DNA of 64,000 bases from Cyprinodon diabolis (lineage: Eukaryota; Chordata; Actinopteri; Cyprinodontiformes; Cyprinodontidae): assembly GCA_030533445.1 (NCBI GenBank), contig CM060065.1, positions 24,214,974-24,278,973 of the forward strand, given 5' to 3'. Numbering within the stretch: position 1 is the first letter of the stretch; the number at the start of each line of letters is the position of its first letter. The position numbers were made by a program, and so were the translations under genes. Positions 37,036-49,669 of the stretch are shown here, one piece after another. The notes under the pieces are model-generated. The model was not told the DNA's origin. It searched no databases and saw only the letters and a program-made list of their open reading frames with translations.

Positions 37036-37749
37036 GTTTTCCTAAAAAATTTTTCAGTGGGAGTAATGGGATATCTATAATTAGACATCTTTATTGTCAT
37101 TTTACTTATTTTTTGTCATACAAAGCCCCATAGGGAAATTGACAACAAAATGTTGTTGCTTGGCTACCACGTGTACAGCGAGATCTGTATGTAAGTTAGG
37201 TTGAAAAAAACTATTAAAAACTATATAAATGTAACTATAAATATAAAAGAGATGAGAAAAAAAAGATTAAAACAGGCTCTCAATGGTCCCTCTGTAGAAG
37301 GTGGGGAGGATGGGAGGGGAGAGGAAGGCTCTTCTTAGCTGTTGCAGGAAGTGCTGTGCCTTCTCACTGGGGAGTTGGTCTGGAGTGACCAGCTGAGGTC
37401 GTCAGTGATGTGCAACCCCAGGAAATTGGTGCAATTCATGACTTCCTGTTTCTTTGATTAGAAGGGATGTGTATGGATCTCCTGAAGTCCACGATTATCT
37501 CTTTTGTCTCATCAACTTTTAGGGCCAGGTTGTTCGCCTGACACCATTCCACCAGATGTTGTACCTCCACCCTGTAGGCCATCTCATTATCATCCTGAAT
37601 GAAGCCAACAACTGTAGTGCCATCATTGTACCTCAGGATGTGGTTGCTGTTGGACCTGGGACGGCATTCGAAGATCATCAGGTTGAACAGCAGGGGGGTA
37701 AGGACACAGCCCTCAGGGGAGCGAATGTTCAGGGAGATGACACTGAAGG

Positions 37750-38000
37750 TGTTCCTATAATAATACTCATAAAATAGGCAGAATTCAGGCGAGACAGACA
37801 GTGATTAGTTAAAAGGCATTTATTGAAACCCTGTGGAGGCTGCGGGGCACCACTCATAACTGGAAACTCTGGTAGGAGTAAAACACAGGTAAGTGACCAT
37901 GATAATCTGACAGAGGATGATTATCCATGAGAGTCACTTATCTAGTTTGAGAGTTTAGTCCACCTCCATAGAACGCTGTGGAATCCAGCCGCCGGGCTAC
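37750..38000 (-). mobile_element. LTR-like fragment inserted in the LINE
   Basis: It separates two reverse-transcriptase segments of the host LINE. It contains GACAGACAGT, TTTATTGAAACCC and ACAGGTAAGTGACCATGATA with a decayed stem to GAGTCACTTAT, the same architecture as 28960-29180. Confidence 0.5.
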
Positions 38001-39378
38001 CAATTAGATGTGGCGGGCACCATGGGTTATGCAGGGATGTGTTGATGCCCAGTGGCTCCAGTTAGCATACCAGGCCCTGGGGGATGATGGTATTGAATTC
38101 TGAGCTATCCAGGAAGAGCATCTGTTCTGAATAATTGTTTTTCTCCAGGTGCTCCATGCGCAGGTGGAGAACAGTATAGATGGCATCTTCCATGGAGAGG
38201 TTGGGCTGGTATACAAACTTGAATAGGTCAAATGATGGCAGCAGTGTAGAGGTGAGGTAACCACCCTTTCAAAGCACAATGATGGTGGATGTTAGAGTAA
38301 TGTGGCAAAAGTCGTTAATGCATGTGATAGCTGGTTTCTTGGACACTGGGATTATTGTGGCTGATTTGAAGCACTGATGGATGACAGCCTTTTGCAGTGA
38401 GGTGTTAAAGATGTCTGTGAGCACCTGGGCCTGTTGGTCTTCACATTATTTAATCAGCCAACCTCAAATGTCATCAGGGCCTGCAGCTTTCCCTGAGTTA
38501 AACTTCCTCAATATTCTTCTCACTACGTTGGTCTCAAGTCTGAGTGCCTGCTAATCAGAGTGGGAGGTGGTCTCGCAGGAGTGTTGTTTAGAGCTTTAAA
38601 CCTTCCAAAGAAGTTGTTTAGCTCATTGAAGAAACTGATGTCCTCCTGGTAGGATGTAGTTGGTGTTGTGTAATCTATGATAGTTTAAGTCATGGGGATC
38701 TTGATTCCCTGCCACAGTTGTCTGATGTTGCTGGGGTCCTGGAAGAAGCCTTGAATCTTCAGACTGTGGGCATCAATGCAGCTCCAGACTTAAAGGCAGC
38801 ATTTCACTCTTTTAGACTCACTTCCACCTCTTTTGTCATCAAAGGCTTCTGATTGGCCCATGTGATTATTCTCCTTGTGGTTGTAACCTCCACCATACAC
38901 TTATGAATGTATCCTGCCACAGAGGCAGCTTACTCTTCCACATTGGTGGTCGCAACCTATCTGATCATATCCCACTCAGTGCACTCAAAACTTCCCTGCA
39001 GTGCAGACATACAGTAGACTCTTCAGGTCAAACCCTCACCTTCCGCACCATGGGCTTTGCTCTGGTGAGCAACAGCTGGTATGCAGGAATTAGCATCACA
39101 GAGATGTGGTCTGAGAAGCCGAGGTGGGGGCACGGGGCTGCTCTGAATGCTTTCTGAGGTTTGTATAGACCAATTCCAATTTGTTCTCCGCTCTGGTGGC
39201 AAAGTCCACATTTTAGGTGGAAGTTTAAAAGAACAGTTTTCATGCTGGCATGGTTTGAGTCCAAAACCCTTTAACCTCTCAATGGTTTAAGTCCCCAGCA
39301 ACAATAAAAAAGCCCTCTAGTTGTGTGGCCTGCGTATCTCTGATGGCTTGGTGGAGAAAACTCAGGGCTTGTTTGGTT

Positions 39379-39509
39379 TTGGCACTGTGCGGGGTTAAGG
39401 GCCTTAGCTCAGGGACCCATATTGGCAGTCTGTGGGAGTGGGGCTGGGGCTTGAACTCAGAACCTCTGGATTCCAAGCACAATGCCATAACCACTAGGCC
39501 GCCACTCCC
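39379..39509 (-). mobile_element. tRNA-derived SINE, copy 2
   Basis: Read on minus: GGCCTAGTGGTTATGGCATT (box A), GGTTCTGAGTTCAAGCCCC (box B) and GGGTCCCTGAGCTAAGG. It sits inside the LINE remnant. Confidence 0.75.
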
Positions 39510-40164
39510 TAACTAGGCGGCCATGCCCAGATGGCAGCAATGGTAACGTGGTAAATTCCCAAGGTAGAAAGGAGGATCTGCATCTCACAGTCATGAACTC
39601 AATATTCGCTGAGCAATGGCTGGATACCAGAGTAGCACTTTTGCACTAGTTGCTATTGGTGTAGATGCAGACACTGCCATATCGGGTTTTCCCTGTTAAG
39701 ACATGACTCCTGTCAGATCTGAATGATGTTAGCCCGTCCAGGCTATGAGTTGTCAGGGACACATAAGTTCAGCCTTGTCTCGGTAAGATGATGAAGCAGC
39801 AATTCCTTGACTCCTTTTTGGTGTCTAAGTCTTTGGGTAGTCCAGTTTGTTTACCAGGGAGGGTAGGTTGCGAGCAGGACAGATGGAAGGGGCAGAGAAA
39901 ATGGTCTAGCTTCAAGCCGAGCCTGTGAGGTCTCCACTGGCAGCATGTGCTGGGAGGCGACACCTCCACATTGCGGGCCAGTGGTCAGGCTGGAAGAAGA
40001 GCAAGGTCCTGTAGAGTGCCCCGCATCTACAGGATCAAAATAAAGAGTGTTGTATAAGCTAAACTTGCAGATTTAAACTGTTCTGCCACAGTTACGCCAT
40101 GTTTGCAGTGATGAGGACGCTAATACAGGTGTGTAAACTGTAGCCGCAGCCGAACATGGCACTG

Positions 40165-40490
40165 CCTTTATGCCATATCTAGAATGTTATATTAATTTTT
40201 GATATCTGAAATTCTCATTATGTCTAATAGTAGCTACATTATTGAGATTTGATATTAGAGTTAATCCTCATCAGAACTCAGTTTTAGACATCTGGAACGT
40301 TATTTTAGGTATCTCGAGTAAAAGCCCAGTTAAAAAAAATTGGGAATGTGACATAATTTGTGCTAGTAAGAATTACATTTAAGATATCTGAATGTTCATT
40401 GTAGATAGGAAGAATGTTATTTTGGATGCATGAAATGTTCATTATGACTAGGAAGAAATGCATTTTAGAGGCTAATAAATGTGAGAATAG
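40165..40490 (+). repeat. Dispersed repeat, partner of 35.6 kb copy
   Basis: It is made of degenerate monomers around the words GATATCTGAAAT..TCATTATG, TAGAAATGCATTTTAGA and AAGAATTACATTTAAGATAT. With its inverted partner at 35.63-35.96 kb it brackets the LINE cluster. Confidence 0.65.
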
Positions 40491-41204
40491 CCCTAGATGA
40501 TTTCTTTATGTATGTTTATGTTTAGATGTCTTCCACAGTATCACCTTAGCTGATTACACCACTTTGTTCTACTCAGGTGAAAATCTGACACACTTGTTGG
40601 ATGTAGTTAAAACAGTTTTGAAAGTTATTAAAACATGGTTGAATATAAATGAATTAATCAATTTATGTATAAAAAAAGGAACTATATGATAATAAAAAGA
40701 GAAATTCCATCTGATGTCTTAAAAGATGATAGCTTTGAGTTTATATGTGTGAAAGATCACCTGTCTGAGTGCTTCTTTTGATAAAATATAATCATGAAAT
40801 CACAAAATCGTTTCAATATAAAAAAAAAATCAAAGAAACTTCCACTACTATATAAAGCTAAAGACTTATTGAATGATGAAGCTTTTTGCAGTTATACAAG
40901 TCAAAGATCATTATTTATTTTATTATAGACTCAGTAGAATGCTTGTAAAAAATATACTTAATACATTTCTATGTAGAAAAGGTATAGTTATATTTAGAAT
41001 ACATACAACTTTGTCACCCTTTTTTAAAGAGATTGGATATGTATAATTTGAGAAGATTAGAAGTTTTGAATAATTAAATCTGTGTCTGATTTACAAGCAG
41101 GCACAGAACCTTTCACCAGTTCTGTATGTTCAAGGTGGATTTTTTTTATTGTTTAATCTTGTTTGTACGGAAGCATATTGCATTCGCCAAAGAAAAAAAA
41201 ACAG

Positions 41205-41365
41205 ACAGCTTATCTCATATTTATGAGATATTTTCTCATATTTATGAGATGTGATTTCATAATTACGAAATAAGATCTCGTAATTATGAGAGACTGATCT
41301 CGTAATTATAAGATCTTATCTTGTTATCATGAGAAAGAGAAAGATCTCTCATAATAACAGGCATT
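41205..41365. repeat. Cluster of short palindromic monomers
   Basis: Repeated words TCATATTTATGAGAT, TCGTAATTATGAGA and TCTCGTAATTATAAGATC, each close to its own reverse complement, packed in about 160 bases. It ends with AGATCTCTCATAATAAC. Confidence 0.75.
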
Positions 41366-42384
41366 AATTAGGCTGCAAAATTGTCTGTCACTGGATTGAA
41401 GTGCACAATGCACAAGGAGTCTTTCCTGCAAAACAGGGTCCAAATTTAAACTTTATGCTATAATGGTGATAAGAGGAAAAAAAGTTAAGTGATTATGGCC
41501 CTCATTGTATTATCCTATGGGAAGTCTCGTGCAGCTAAGAGTTCACTATAAATGTTTAGGTATCTGTGTGCTTTGCCATTGTTCTATCAAAATCTGAGGC
41601 AAAACATCAACGATAAGCATGAAGCAATGAATTCAGAAATGTCTGAGCAGCAAGGACATCATATAAAACTAGGAGAATTTATCTTTTGATGTGCTCAGTC
41701 AATATTCTTCCCCACAGGTAAGTATTGGGCATCTGATCAATGTGCTTGGGATTCAGTAAAGATGGCTCAATAAACATACCAATACTTACCCCTACAGATA
41801 TAAACAAGCAGCTTCAAAGTAGCTATCTTTTCTAAAAAAAAAAATAGAAATTTTTTTAACTAAAGGAGGAAGATGTTTGGACAGTTTGTGGTCCTAATGC
41901 ATGATTACCTGAAAAAAGGGCACATCGAATAGGTCACTGTCATATTTTTTTTTTGACACTTATCTGGTTTAAGGATTTTCTATGTTTTTTTTTCTTTTAT
42001 GAGAATGTTTTCTTTTCCAATTTAAATAATACATTTCTCTCATCTAGTGTTTTATAATCTGTACGAAAGGGGTCGGTGTAACTTTGCAGTGAATACATCT
42101 GCAGAGGTCTGTAATATACATTTTAAATAATCAGTTATTAAACAGTTACTCTCTGCATGATACACGTTTAAATTATTGTTCAGGGCCTTTGGAGGTTTAT
42201 TTTCTTTAAATGCGCAGACCGTGAGGCTTAAGCTGTGTAATATTTTCCCGCTGTAACACAAAGCTGCTAAAACCTGAAAAAAAAAAAATAAATAAATTGC
42301 TGGGCATGTAATCAAAATATGCAGTATTATCTGTTTTACTCAAGCCCTAATATTATATTTGACTTGTGTGAAACTTAATCATTT

Positions 42385-42670
42385 ATTGACAGCTTGGCTT
42401 TGATGACTAATGATAAACTTCACAGTCTTAATGAAGCTTGGAATTACGTTACCTGATGAGGCAAGAAATTGCATGTTTAGAATGCAAATATCCCATCTAC
42501 TTCAATAAGTTCTTGAGGGAAACTTAACATCATGCAGCAAGATTATCAGAGCTTGTTGGCTAAATATGATCTCGCAATAACACATCAGGATTAAGGCATT
42601 AAAGCTGCCAACTGTGTCAGTAAATAGCTGTAAAACTATATCGCAATTGACAGCTGAGATACAATAGAAG
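42385..42670. other. Candidate conserved non-coding element
   Basis: A unique block with GATGACTAATGATAAAC, GGAATTACGTTACCTGATGA, ATTGCATGTTTAGAATGCAAAT (an octamer-like ATGCAAAT) and AATTGACAGCTGAG. No frame, no repeats. Inferred from texture. Confidence 0.33.
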
Positions 42671-42868
42671 TGGATTTTTCAGATAAATCAGAAGAATACT
42701 GTTGTATACAGTAGGTCAAAGATATTTAGACTATTTGCTTTCTCTCATGTTTGTCAAGTTTCATGTGATAGACTTGTCAAAGATATTGGTAAGTGGCAGG
42801 AGAGTGAAATATATATTTTTAATTATTAAAAAAAAGAAAGAAATTTGAGCAGTGTGGCATGCAAATGC

Positions 42869-42963
42869 AGGAAGGAAGGAAGGAAGGAAGGAAGGAAGGA
42901 AGGAAGGAAGGAAGGAAGGAAGGAAGGAACAGGACAGAATAGAATAGAATAGAATAGAATAGA
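42869..42963. repeat. (GGAA)n and (AGAAT)n microsatellites
   Basis: About 14 GGAA units followed by AGAAT units (AGAATAGAATAGAATAGAAT). They generate spurious minus-strand frames of repeated FLPS. Confidence 0.95.
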
Positions 42964-42984
42964 AATATACTGTTGCCTTTCATC

Positions 42985-43255
42985 AACATGGTACTGGGTT
43001 TTGTACCCCACTCTGGGGTCTTTCTGCATTGAGTTTGCATCTTCCTCCATTCCAAAGTCCAAACAAATGACTGTACAGTTAATTGGTTTGTCTACATTTA
43101 AATATGTGTGATTGTTTGTCCAGTGTGTGTGTCTAGGTGTTGCCATGCAATGGACCAGTTGACTGTTCACGGTGTACCTAGCCTCTCGCCCTTAGACTGC
43201 TGGAGACACACACCAACTCCTCTGCAAACCTGATGAGGTTATGCGCATCACTACA
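42985..43255 (-). repeat. Widespread fish repeat, copy 2 (reverse)
   Basis: The words GAGTTTGCATCTTCCTCCAT, TTCCAAAGTCCAAACAAATG, GTTAATTGGTTTGTCTACAT, GCAATGGACCAGTTGACTGT and GGTGTACCTAGCCTCTCGCC are the complementary form of the repeat at 33110-33480. A GTCCATCCATCCATCC word at 43900 may be the start of yet another copy. Confidence 0.65.
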
Positions 43256-43419
43256 GTTATTTTTCTAAACATACAAAAAGGTCAAAGTAGCTTTGCTTTT
43301 CTATCTACTTTCCACCCTTCTATAACCACCAGATTTGCAGATTTCAAATTGAAATAGTAGTTATCCTTTTTTAAGAGTTCCTACCTGAGCTGTAGATCTA
43401 TGTAACCTTAAACTTAAAA

Positions 43420-43540
43420 TACTCTAAGGAAGGGTTCCTCCTGATGTCCTGCACCTTTTAGATGTGGCTCGGCTTCAACACACCTGGCTCAGATATTCAT
43501 ATCATTAGCAGGACATTGGAGTACTTGGCTCGGTCACAAT
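43420..43540. repeat. Possible short dispersed repeat
   Basis: CTTCAACACACCTGGCTCAG, CATTAGCAGGACATTGGAGT and neighbouring words resemble a short interspersed sequence frequent in fish DNA. No boundaries seen. Confidence 0.35.
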
Positions 43541-44349
43541 ACCACAAATTAGTAAAGATGCTTAAGCCATGGCACCAGTGATTGCCCTAACAAGTGTTAC
43601 CCAATAATGCTGGCAGTAAGGGAGGAGTTTGGACAAGAAAGCATGATGCTTTTTTTTCTAATTATGTAATTTCTGCAGTCAGTTGTTTGCTATGGTCTTT
43701 ATTTAATTTTATCAGAATAAATGGAGTGGAATACAGCACACACCAGACTTTCGCAGAAGAAAACATGAAAAAAGGAAAAACTTGTATATGCAGATGAGAT
43801 ATCAATAAAAGCCATTGAGGTACAGTTATCACATACAGTAGTTTAAAGTGTATAAATACTTTAACAGGTGCTATACCATATTTGAAGTCAAAATCTTTGC
43901 TGTCCATCCATCCATCCTCCAACATTTGTATATGGAGGCTGCTGCCAATCCACAATAGTCTTTGTCTTGAAAGTATGAGGCTATTTACTTCTTTGCAGTT
44001 TTCAAAATATAATTGGTTTTTTTTATTATTGTTGTTTTATCTAATCTAAACACATCTCTAAGGGGGTATAGATTTAAATAAGTCACTGAGCATATTAGAC
44101 CATTCAGATTTCTATATGTAAGAGATTTCAAAGAGATTTGAAAACCCTGTATCCTTTCCAGTCTACTAAACAATGATGCACTATTTTGTTTTGGTGTATT
44201 TCATTAAGACCAAATAAAAAGCTTTAAAGTTTGCAATTGTGACAAAATTTCGAGTATAAAAAGTTGAAGGTGTGGGGATGGCTTTGCAAAGCACTGTCAT
44301 TTTCAGTTTCCAATTGTGCATATAATATTTAATGTTAAATTTAAACCTC

Positions 44350-44527
44350 CTCATTTAACCCATCCCCTTGGGGAGCAGTGGGCTGCCATCGTGCGGCGCC
44401 TGGGGATCAGTGTGGGGTTAGGGGTCTTGCTCAAAGACCCAGAGTGGCAGTCTGTGAGAATGAGGCCCGAACTCAGAACCTCAGGATTCCAAGCTCTATG
44501 CCCTAACTACTAGGCCGCCACTCCCCA
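44350..44527 (-). mobile_element. tRNA-derived SINE, copy 3
   Basis: Read on minus: GGCCTAGTAGTTAGGGCATA (box A), GGTTCTGAGTTCGGGCCTC (box B), GGGTCTTTGAGCAAGACCCC and GCAGCCCACTGCTCCCCAAG. It is the longest-preserved 3' body of the three copies along with copy 1. Confidence 0.75.
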
Positions 44528-44529
44528 AT

Positions 44530-47500
44530 ATTAAACTCTTTTGTGTTATAATCTAAGTAAAGACTAAAATGATAGATACCATCTTTTGGTCATTATTCAC
44601 CTTTCCAGTGATGATAGAGCTTAACCAGAAAAACCCCGCCCCTGCACTGCTTTCAGGTTTTTCAGCCTTGGAAAGCAACGAGGAGAGAAGTGTGGAAAAA
44701 AAAATTTAGGCCACTGCAGAAACAACAGTAAATCAAATTCATAAAGGTAACTTGGAGAAATAACACCTCATTACTCCACAGACATTACCCCACCACTCAA
44801 AGATACAGAATGGACAGTTTTTTCCATTATTTTTAAAGAAAATGGACAGAAAAAGGGTGAAAGCATTATGAATCTGTTTAAGTATCATTTTTAATTTAGA
44901 AATGTTTCTATGGAAGAGTCAGCTTGAGTTTATGTCATTGAAATAAATAAATGAATGTCCAAAAAAATAATAAAAAAAACTTTAGTTTTAGGTTTAAAAT
45001 AAAATAAAAAACTCTCATACGATATACAGCGCCATGGCAACGGGATGTAAACGCTCCAGGGTGATTTGAGGTCTTAAAATATCGTGACAATAAAAGTAGA
45101 CAGAAGTGACACACATGCAGCCTTGTCGTGTTTCTACATTGATATCCGCATCTAACAGAGTTCAACAAGAACTATCCTACAGTTAAGGGGTGATCACACA
45201 AAAACTTTTCCGCGAGTAGATGACTAAGGAAGGCGAAAAGGTCCCTGAAAATATAACCACTGCTTTGGTTGAAATATGATATGTCTGTTGATTCTATTGT
45301 TAAAGACGCACGTCGTGAAATTTATTGGGTTTTAAGGCTGTAAACATCTATCTTTAACACCTATCAGGAACTTGGGTTTATTCACCGTGGCATCCTGGAT
45401 TTATCTTGTTGTTTGTCGCCACCTGGTGGACAAATATTAATACTGCGCCTTAGATCTTCCTCATTGTCAGTAAAAAGATATTATTACTGTTGACAAATCT
45501 TGAAGTTTGTTTTTGTTTGTTCACAACTTTTGAGTGGTCTGACAGGTAATAAAACATTATGAAATTAAGATTATGAAAGTAAATCTGATACAAGTTTATA
45601 AGGTGAATTGATGTGATTCAGGGGAATTTGGAATTTTAAATGTTTGATACAGAACTCACAGCATCAATCATCTTTTTTTCCAACATTATTTTTGTTTATG
45701 CGAGATCATATCTTTATATGTTGTTAACAATATCAGATCTATGACTCGGCAATGAACCTGATTCTAATTTAGTCTAGACCATGTTGAAGCTTAGTTACCA
45801 AGGTGAGCTTCTTAAATATTTTTGCAGGAATATTTTTCTATTGCTTGATTGGGTTTGCACTTGTACTTTGAATGTTGATTTCTTTTTTTTTCTCCTTTTT
45901 TTTTTCTGGATTTCATAATATCTTTTCTCCCCTGGAAAAAAAAAACAGCTTTCAGATAAATGTTAGGTGAAAAAAATTAGGAAAATTATTGTAAATCTGT
46001 AGGTTAATTATTTTTATAGGAAACCTAACTTTTAACTTTTCCATAAAATAAAGCTCCATAATGTGGATATTTGATTTTTTTCTTTTCTTTTCTTTTTTCT
46101 ACTGAAATTATGAACATTTAGGAATTGTTACAGAAATGAATGAGCTCCAGAAAGTGTTGCTATTCTTTGTTTTTCTTATAAAATCTTTTAATTTAATTAC
46201 ATTTTAAATGGTTAGCACAACATTTATTTGGTTTCTTGTTAGAATTGCTCTTACTTTACATTTAACATCAGATTGTCCAGCAGTGGTGAGAAAAAATATC
46301 ATCATGTAGCAAAGCTGAACTACCCATTAACCCAATAAAAATGCGTTCAAGGCACACATGAGTCCTGTATTAATCAGAAAGATAAACATTAGGCCTATGA
46401 CTTCAAGAGTAATTAGCAGTAACCAAACCCACTGTTTGCTCCCATCAGACAGGCTTCTACCTTTTACCAAAACCATTATTGATGAGTTAGGCCATAGACT
46501 TGGCGCCACTGTTTTTTCTGCCACAAGCGAAGCGCTTCAGGCAGCCAATCACATGACAAATGCCGTTTTCCTGGAGACTGGACGTTATAAGCTACTCTTC
46601 TAATACAAACATCTCAAAGATCAGATGACACGTTTGTCTTTTCCCAGTGAGAGGATTGTTTATTTCTCCCTGCCTGCATATAATAGTAAAGCTGAGTTGC
46701 ACAGGAACTACTGCAGTATTCTGCAGGAAATGGTTCTGGCAAAATAGTAGGAACAGTCTTATACAGAAAGATATTAAAAAACTCTTTTTTTTTCTTTCTC
46801 TAACATCTTGCATGTTATCATTTTCAGTGGATGTGTCTCCCTGCCACTAGAGGAAGATTCCTTTCATGTTGCTTAATTACACTTATGTCACTAGTTAATT
46901 TTCCTTGGGCAATACCTTAAAAAGAAAGCATGCCTTAAATATCAATATACAAAGTCTCTGATGTTGCAGTGCTCAGTTTGCAAGATCTGCTGAACAGTTT
47001 GACACCTTTTTTAAATCATGTAGTGCAAGCATTAACACTATCCACTACAGCATGAAGTGGGGCCGGGTTTAGTGTCAAACACTGGAAACCAGGTTCAGCT
47101 ACATAAATAGATTCATTTAAAAGTGTTTTGATACAGAAAAAAAGCAAGTACTTTGGAAATACAATTAAGAATGATGAGTCATTTAACAATTGTAAATTGC
47201 ACATTATGAATACCTTGAAAACTTAAATTGCTCTAAAAACAGTGTTGTATCATACTGCTTAATAAAATCTGGAAACATTTAAAACATGTATTGCATGCTT
47301 CTTTTGAAAATATGTAAAAAGAATTTTGAATGCTAAATAACCCCTGGTAAAAGTAATATCAACCAAAGTCCATAATTGCTCAAATATGGCAAAACAGGCT
47401 GATATTATCCATAGTAAAGTGGGCTGTCTGCTGCTGCCTGTATCATAATGGTAAAATGTGCACACTATTGATTTTAGGCCATAATGCAACAGACGGAAAA

Positions 47501-49669
47501 GAGGATTTTCTGGACCCACATTAAACTGACAGAATGTAATTACTTTCAGAGAAAGACAGAGTAAAACCCACAAGAGTAATATCCAATATATGAGATAAGA
47601 ATGTTACTGTAGCAATAACGTTGCTTACATATTAACTGGGACTTGGAGAATCCTCTGCTATTGTGGGTATTGGAAGGAATCACAGCACATACCTGGGACA
47701 ATAAGATTTATTGTCTTCTCTCCATTTTTGTAAAGTTGCAAAATAAGGTATGTATCTGTAGATATATAATTTAATTTTGAAATAGGTAGATCCAATTTTG
47801 GCTCATGAATGATTTTTTTGGGCAGTAAAGTTTCTAGATCCTGGGGCAGAGTAAAATGCAGTGCACTAATGTGACCCTCTTCTCTGCAGAAAGCAAGGGG
47901 CGCCAGCTCCTCATAGACCAAACATACATGAGAGCAATAAAGTAAACTTGTTCTACTGCTTAGTCATGGCAAATACAAAACAGGTTCCAGTCAGAATCAC
48001 TCTGTTTTTCTAAAACCTATCCAGGAGTCTACTTGTACTGTATGTCATTTCTGTGGGCTCACACTCTCAGCACCAGGAGACCCATCCTGCTAAGCGCATT
48101 ACATGTTAGATGAATGTTAGAAATCAACATTGTTTTACTGGGTCATTGAAGTCTGTTGTTTTCTGTTAGTTTTGTATTTGAGTTTTGAGTATTTCTGGGT
48201 TCTCTGATGTTGACTTCATCTTTTAACTCTCATGTCAGTTTTATAGGGATAAGAGTCTGTAGCTTGTTAGCCTATTACCTTGTTACTTCCAGTAGTTATA
48301 TTTGTACAGAAATGGGTTTTTAATCAAACCTCTCATGTTCAGGCTTTTAATTTGGTCCCTAATAATCAGGCTACTGTACTTATGATGTCAAAAAGTAGTT
48401 ATTACAACCCAATAAGAGTTTGGCTGCTAAAACTTAACATTTAGTTTAAAGAACCAAAGTCGGCCTCCTTTAGCTGTACTGTGGGTGATAAAATGGTTCC
48501 TTATTCACTAACGAGAGCTGCGATTAAAAGCAAGAGTTAATACCTCAATAAGCCACAGAAAAATATCTGCCTCCCACTTCTGAGCTCTTAGGCATTATGT
48601 TCTCACGTATTTCCTTTTTTTTGAGGAGTAACTAAGAGAAACTGGTGTCTGGGTAAAGACAAGTTTATTATGCAGAGATTTTGCATTTTCGAAGATAAAC
48701 ATTCGACAGATTATGTTCAGACACTCGGATCTTCTTAAAACTAGATATTTAATTAAGTTCAGATCAGTTTCATTCTGTTGGTCCATTAAATTCAATTGAT
48801 TTTATATACAGGAGTAAGCAGTAATTTTTGTGATTTTATAAAGGTTTTGTCAGATGCTAATGTCTGTGATAATTTCGTAAAAAGAAAGAAAACAAAATTT
48901 CAAAATAATTTCCCTCAATAAATATCCTCATTATGTTTTTTTTGTTTTTGTTGTTCCTTTTCCAGTGTGGTATTAAGTTTCCCCAGTGAACACATTTTTT
49001 TTTTTTTATGCACATTTTAGTTAATCTATATACTCTCTTTCTTTTTGCTTAATCATCCAACTAGTGCAAACTTGATTAATCTCTGTTGTAAAGCTGTCTT
49101 TCAGTTTTAGTTTTTTTGTTCATAGTGCTGTTTTATGGATGTTTTGTCCCACAAAGAAAAATAAATATCTTCAATTCAAATACCAGTTTTCAAATGTCCT
49201 ATTTATTTAAGAAATAATGACACTTTCAATGGGTATACATTAAACAAAACCAGTATATTGGTAATGTGTTCCAGTTAAACTTTTACAATTAAAAGGGAGA
49301 GAAAAAAAACTTAAGAGATAATAGTTAACTTGCTCAGTCTTCCTTAAAACAAAAGGAAATACAAGATTAAATAATTTGTATAATAAATTTATGCACCAGG
49401 TGGACAAGTCTGGATGTTTCCTTTGAGATACAGTAGCTTAAAACATCTGTAAACAGTAAATTATTCGAGGTGTTGCAAAATTTCCATATATCTATGAAGT
49501 ACTCTCTTATTCAGTCTGAATTATTTCAATAAATTTGTACCACTTTTTATACAGCATTGATTGAATTTGCTTAAATATTTGTGATTCAATATAAATCTAT
49601 TTTTATAGTCCATATATCTCTTATCCTTACAGCTTTAACTGAAGCTGTTGTGTTCACAGTCTGTCACCC
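44530..49669. other. Intergenic DNA between SINE and trim66
   Basis: No exon could be supported. Scattered small frames (for example 46358-46603 plus, 47658-47921 minus) resemble no family and lack convincing splice context. A gene with very short exons could have been missed. Confidence 0.35.
45415..45429 (-). promoter_or_regulatory. CTCF-like motif (minus)
   Basis: CCACCAGGTGGCGAC on the minus strand fits the CTCF core and points towards the plus-strand motif at 26058. Motif evidence only. Confidence 0.33.

Larger units (their letters stand above)
37080..40030 (-). pseudogene. Decayed L2-like LINE polyprotein
   Basis: In 5' to 3' order on the minus strand: an N-terminal segment with an NLPSLVNKLD word (about 39850), endonuclease words (IVAGDLNH near 39282 and an SDH-like word near 39100), reverse-transcriptase palm words (FDLFKFVYQPN..MEDAIY at 38200, LFLDSSEFNTIIPQGL at 38080) and an ILRYNDGTTVVGF box (YADD equivalent mutated) at about 37620. 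These are followed by NNLALKVDETKEIIVDFRR to 37455 and a 3' tail. Many stops and shifts are present. A SINE (39379-39509) and an LTR-like fragment (about 37750-38000) are inserted. Confidence 0.8.

Noticed and set aside
42819..43170. Minus-strand frames with repeated FLPS
   Set aside because: They come from the GGAA microsatellite.
46844..46856. CCACTAGAGGAAG as a fourth CTCF-like site
   Set aside because: The right half departs from the core at key positions.
47658..47921. Minus-strand 87-codon frame as an exon of a neighbouring gene
   Set aside because: No family resemblance and no convincing splice partners.
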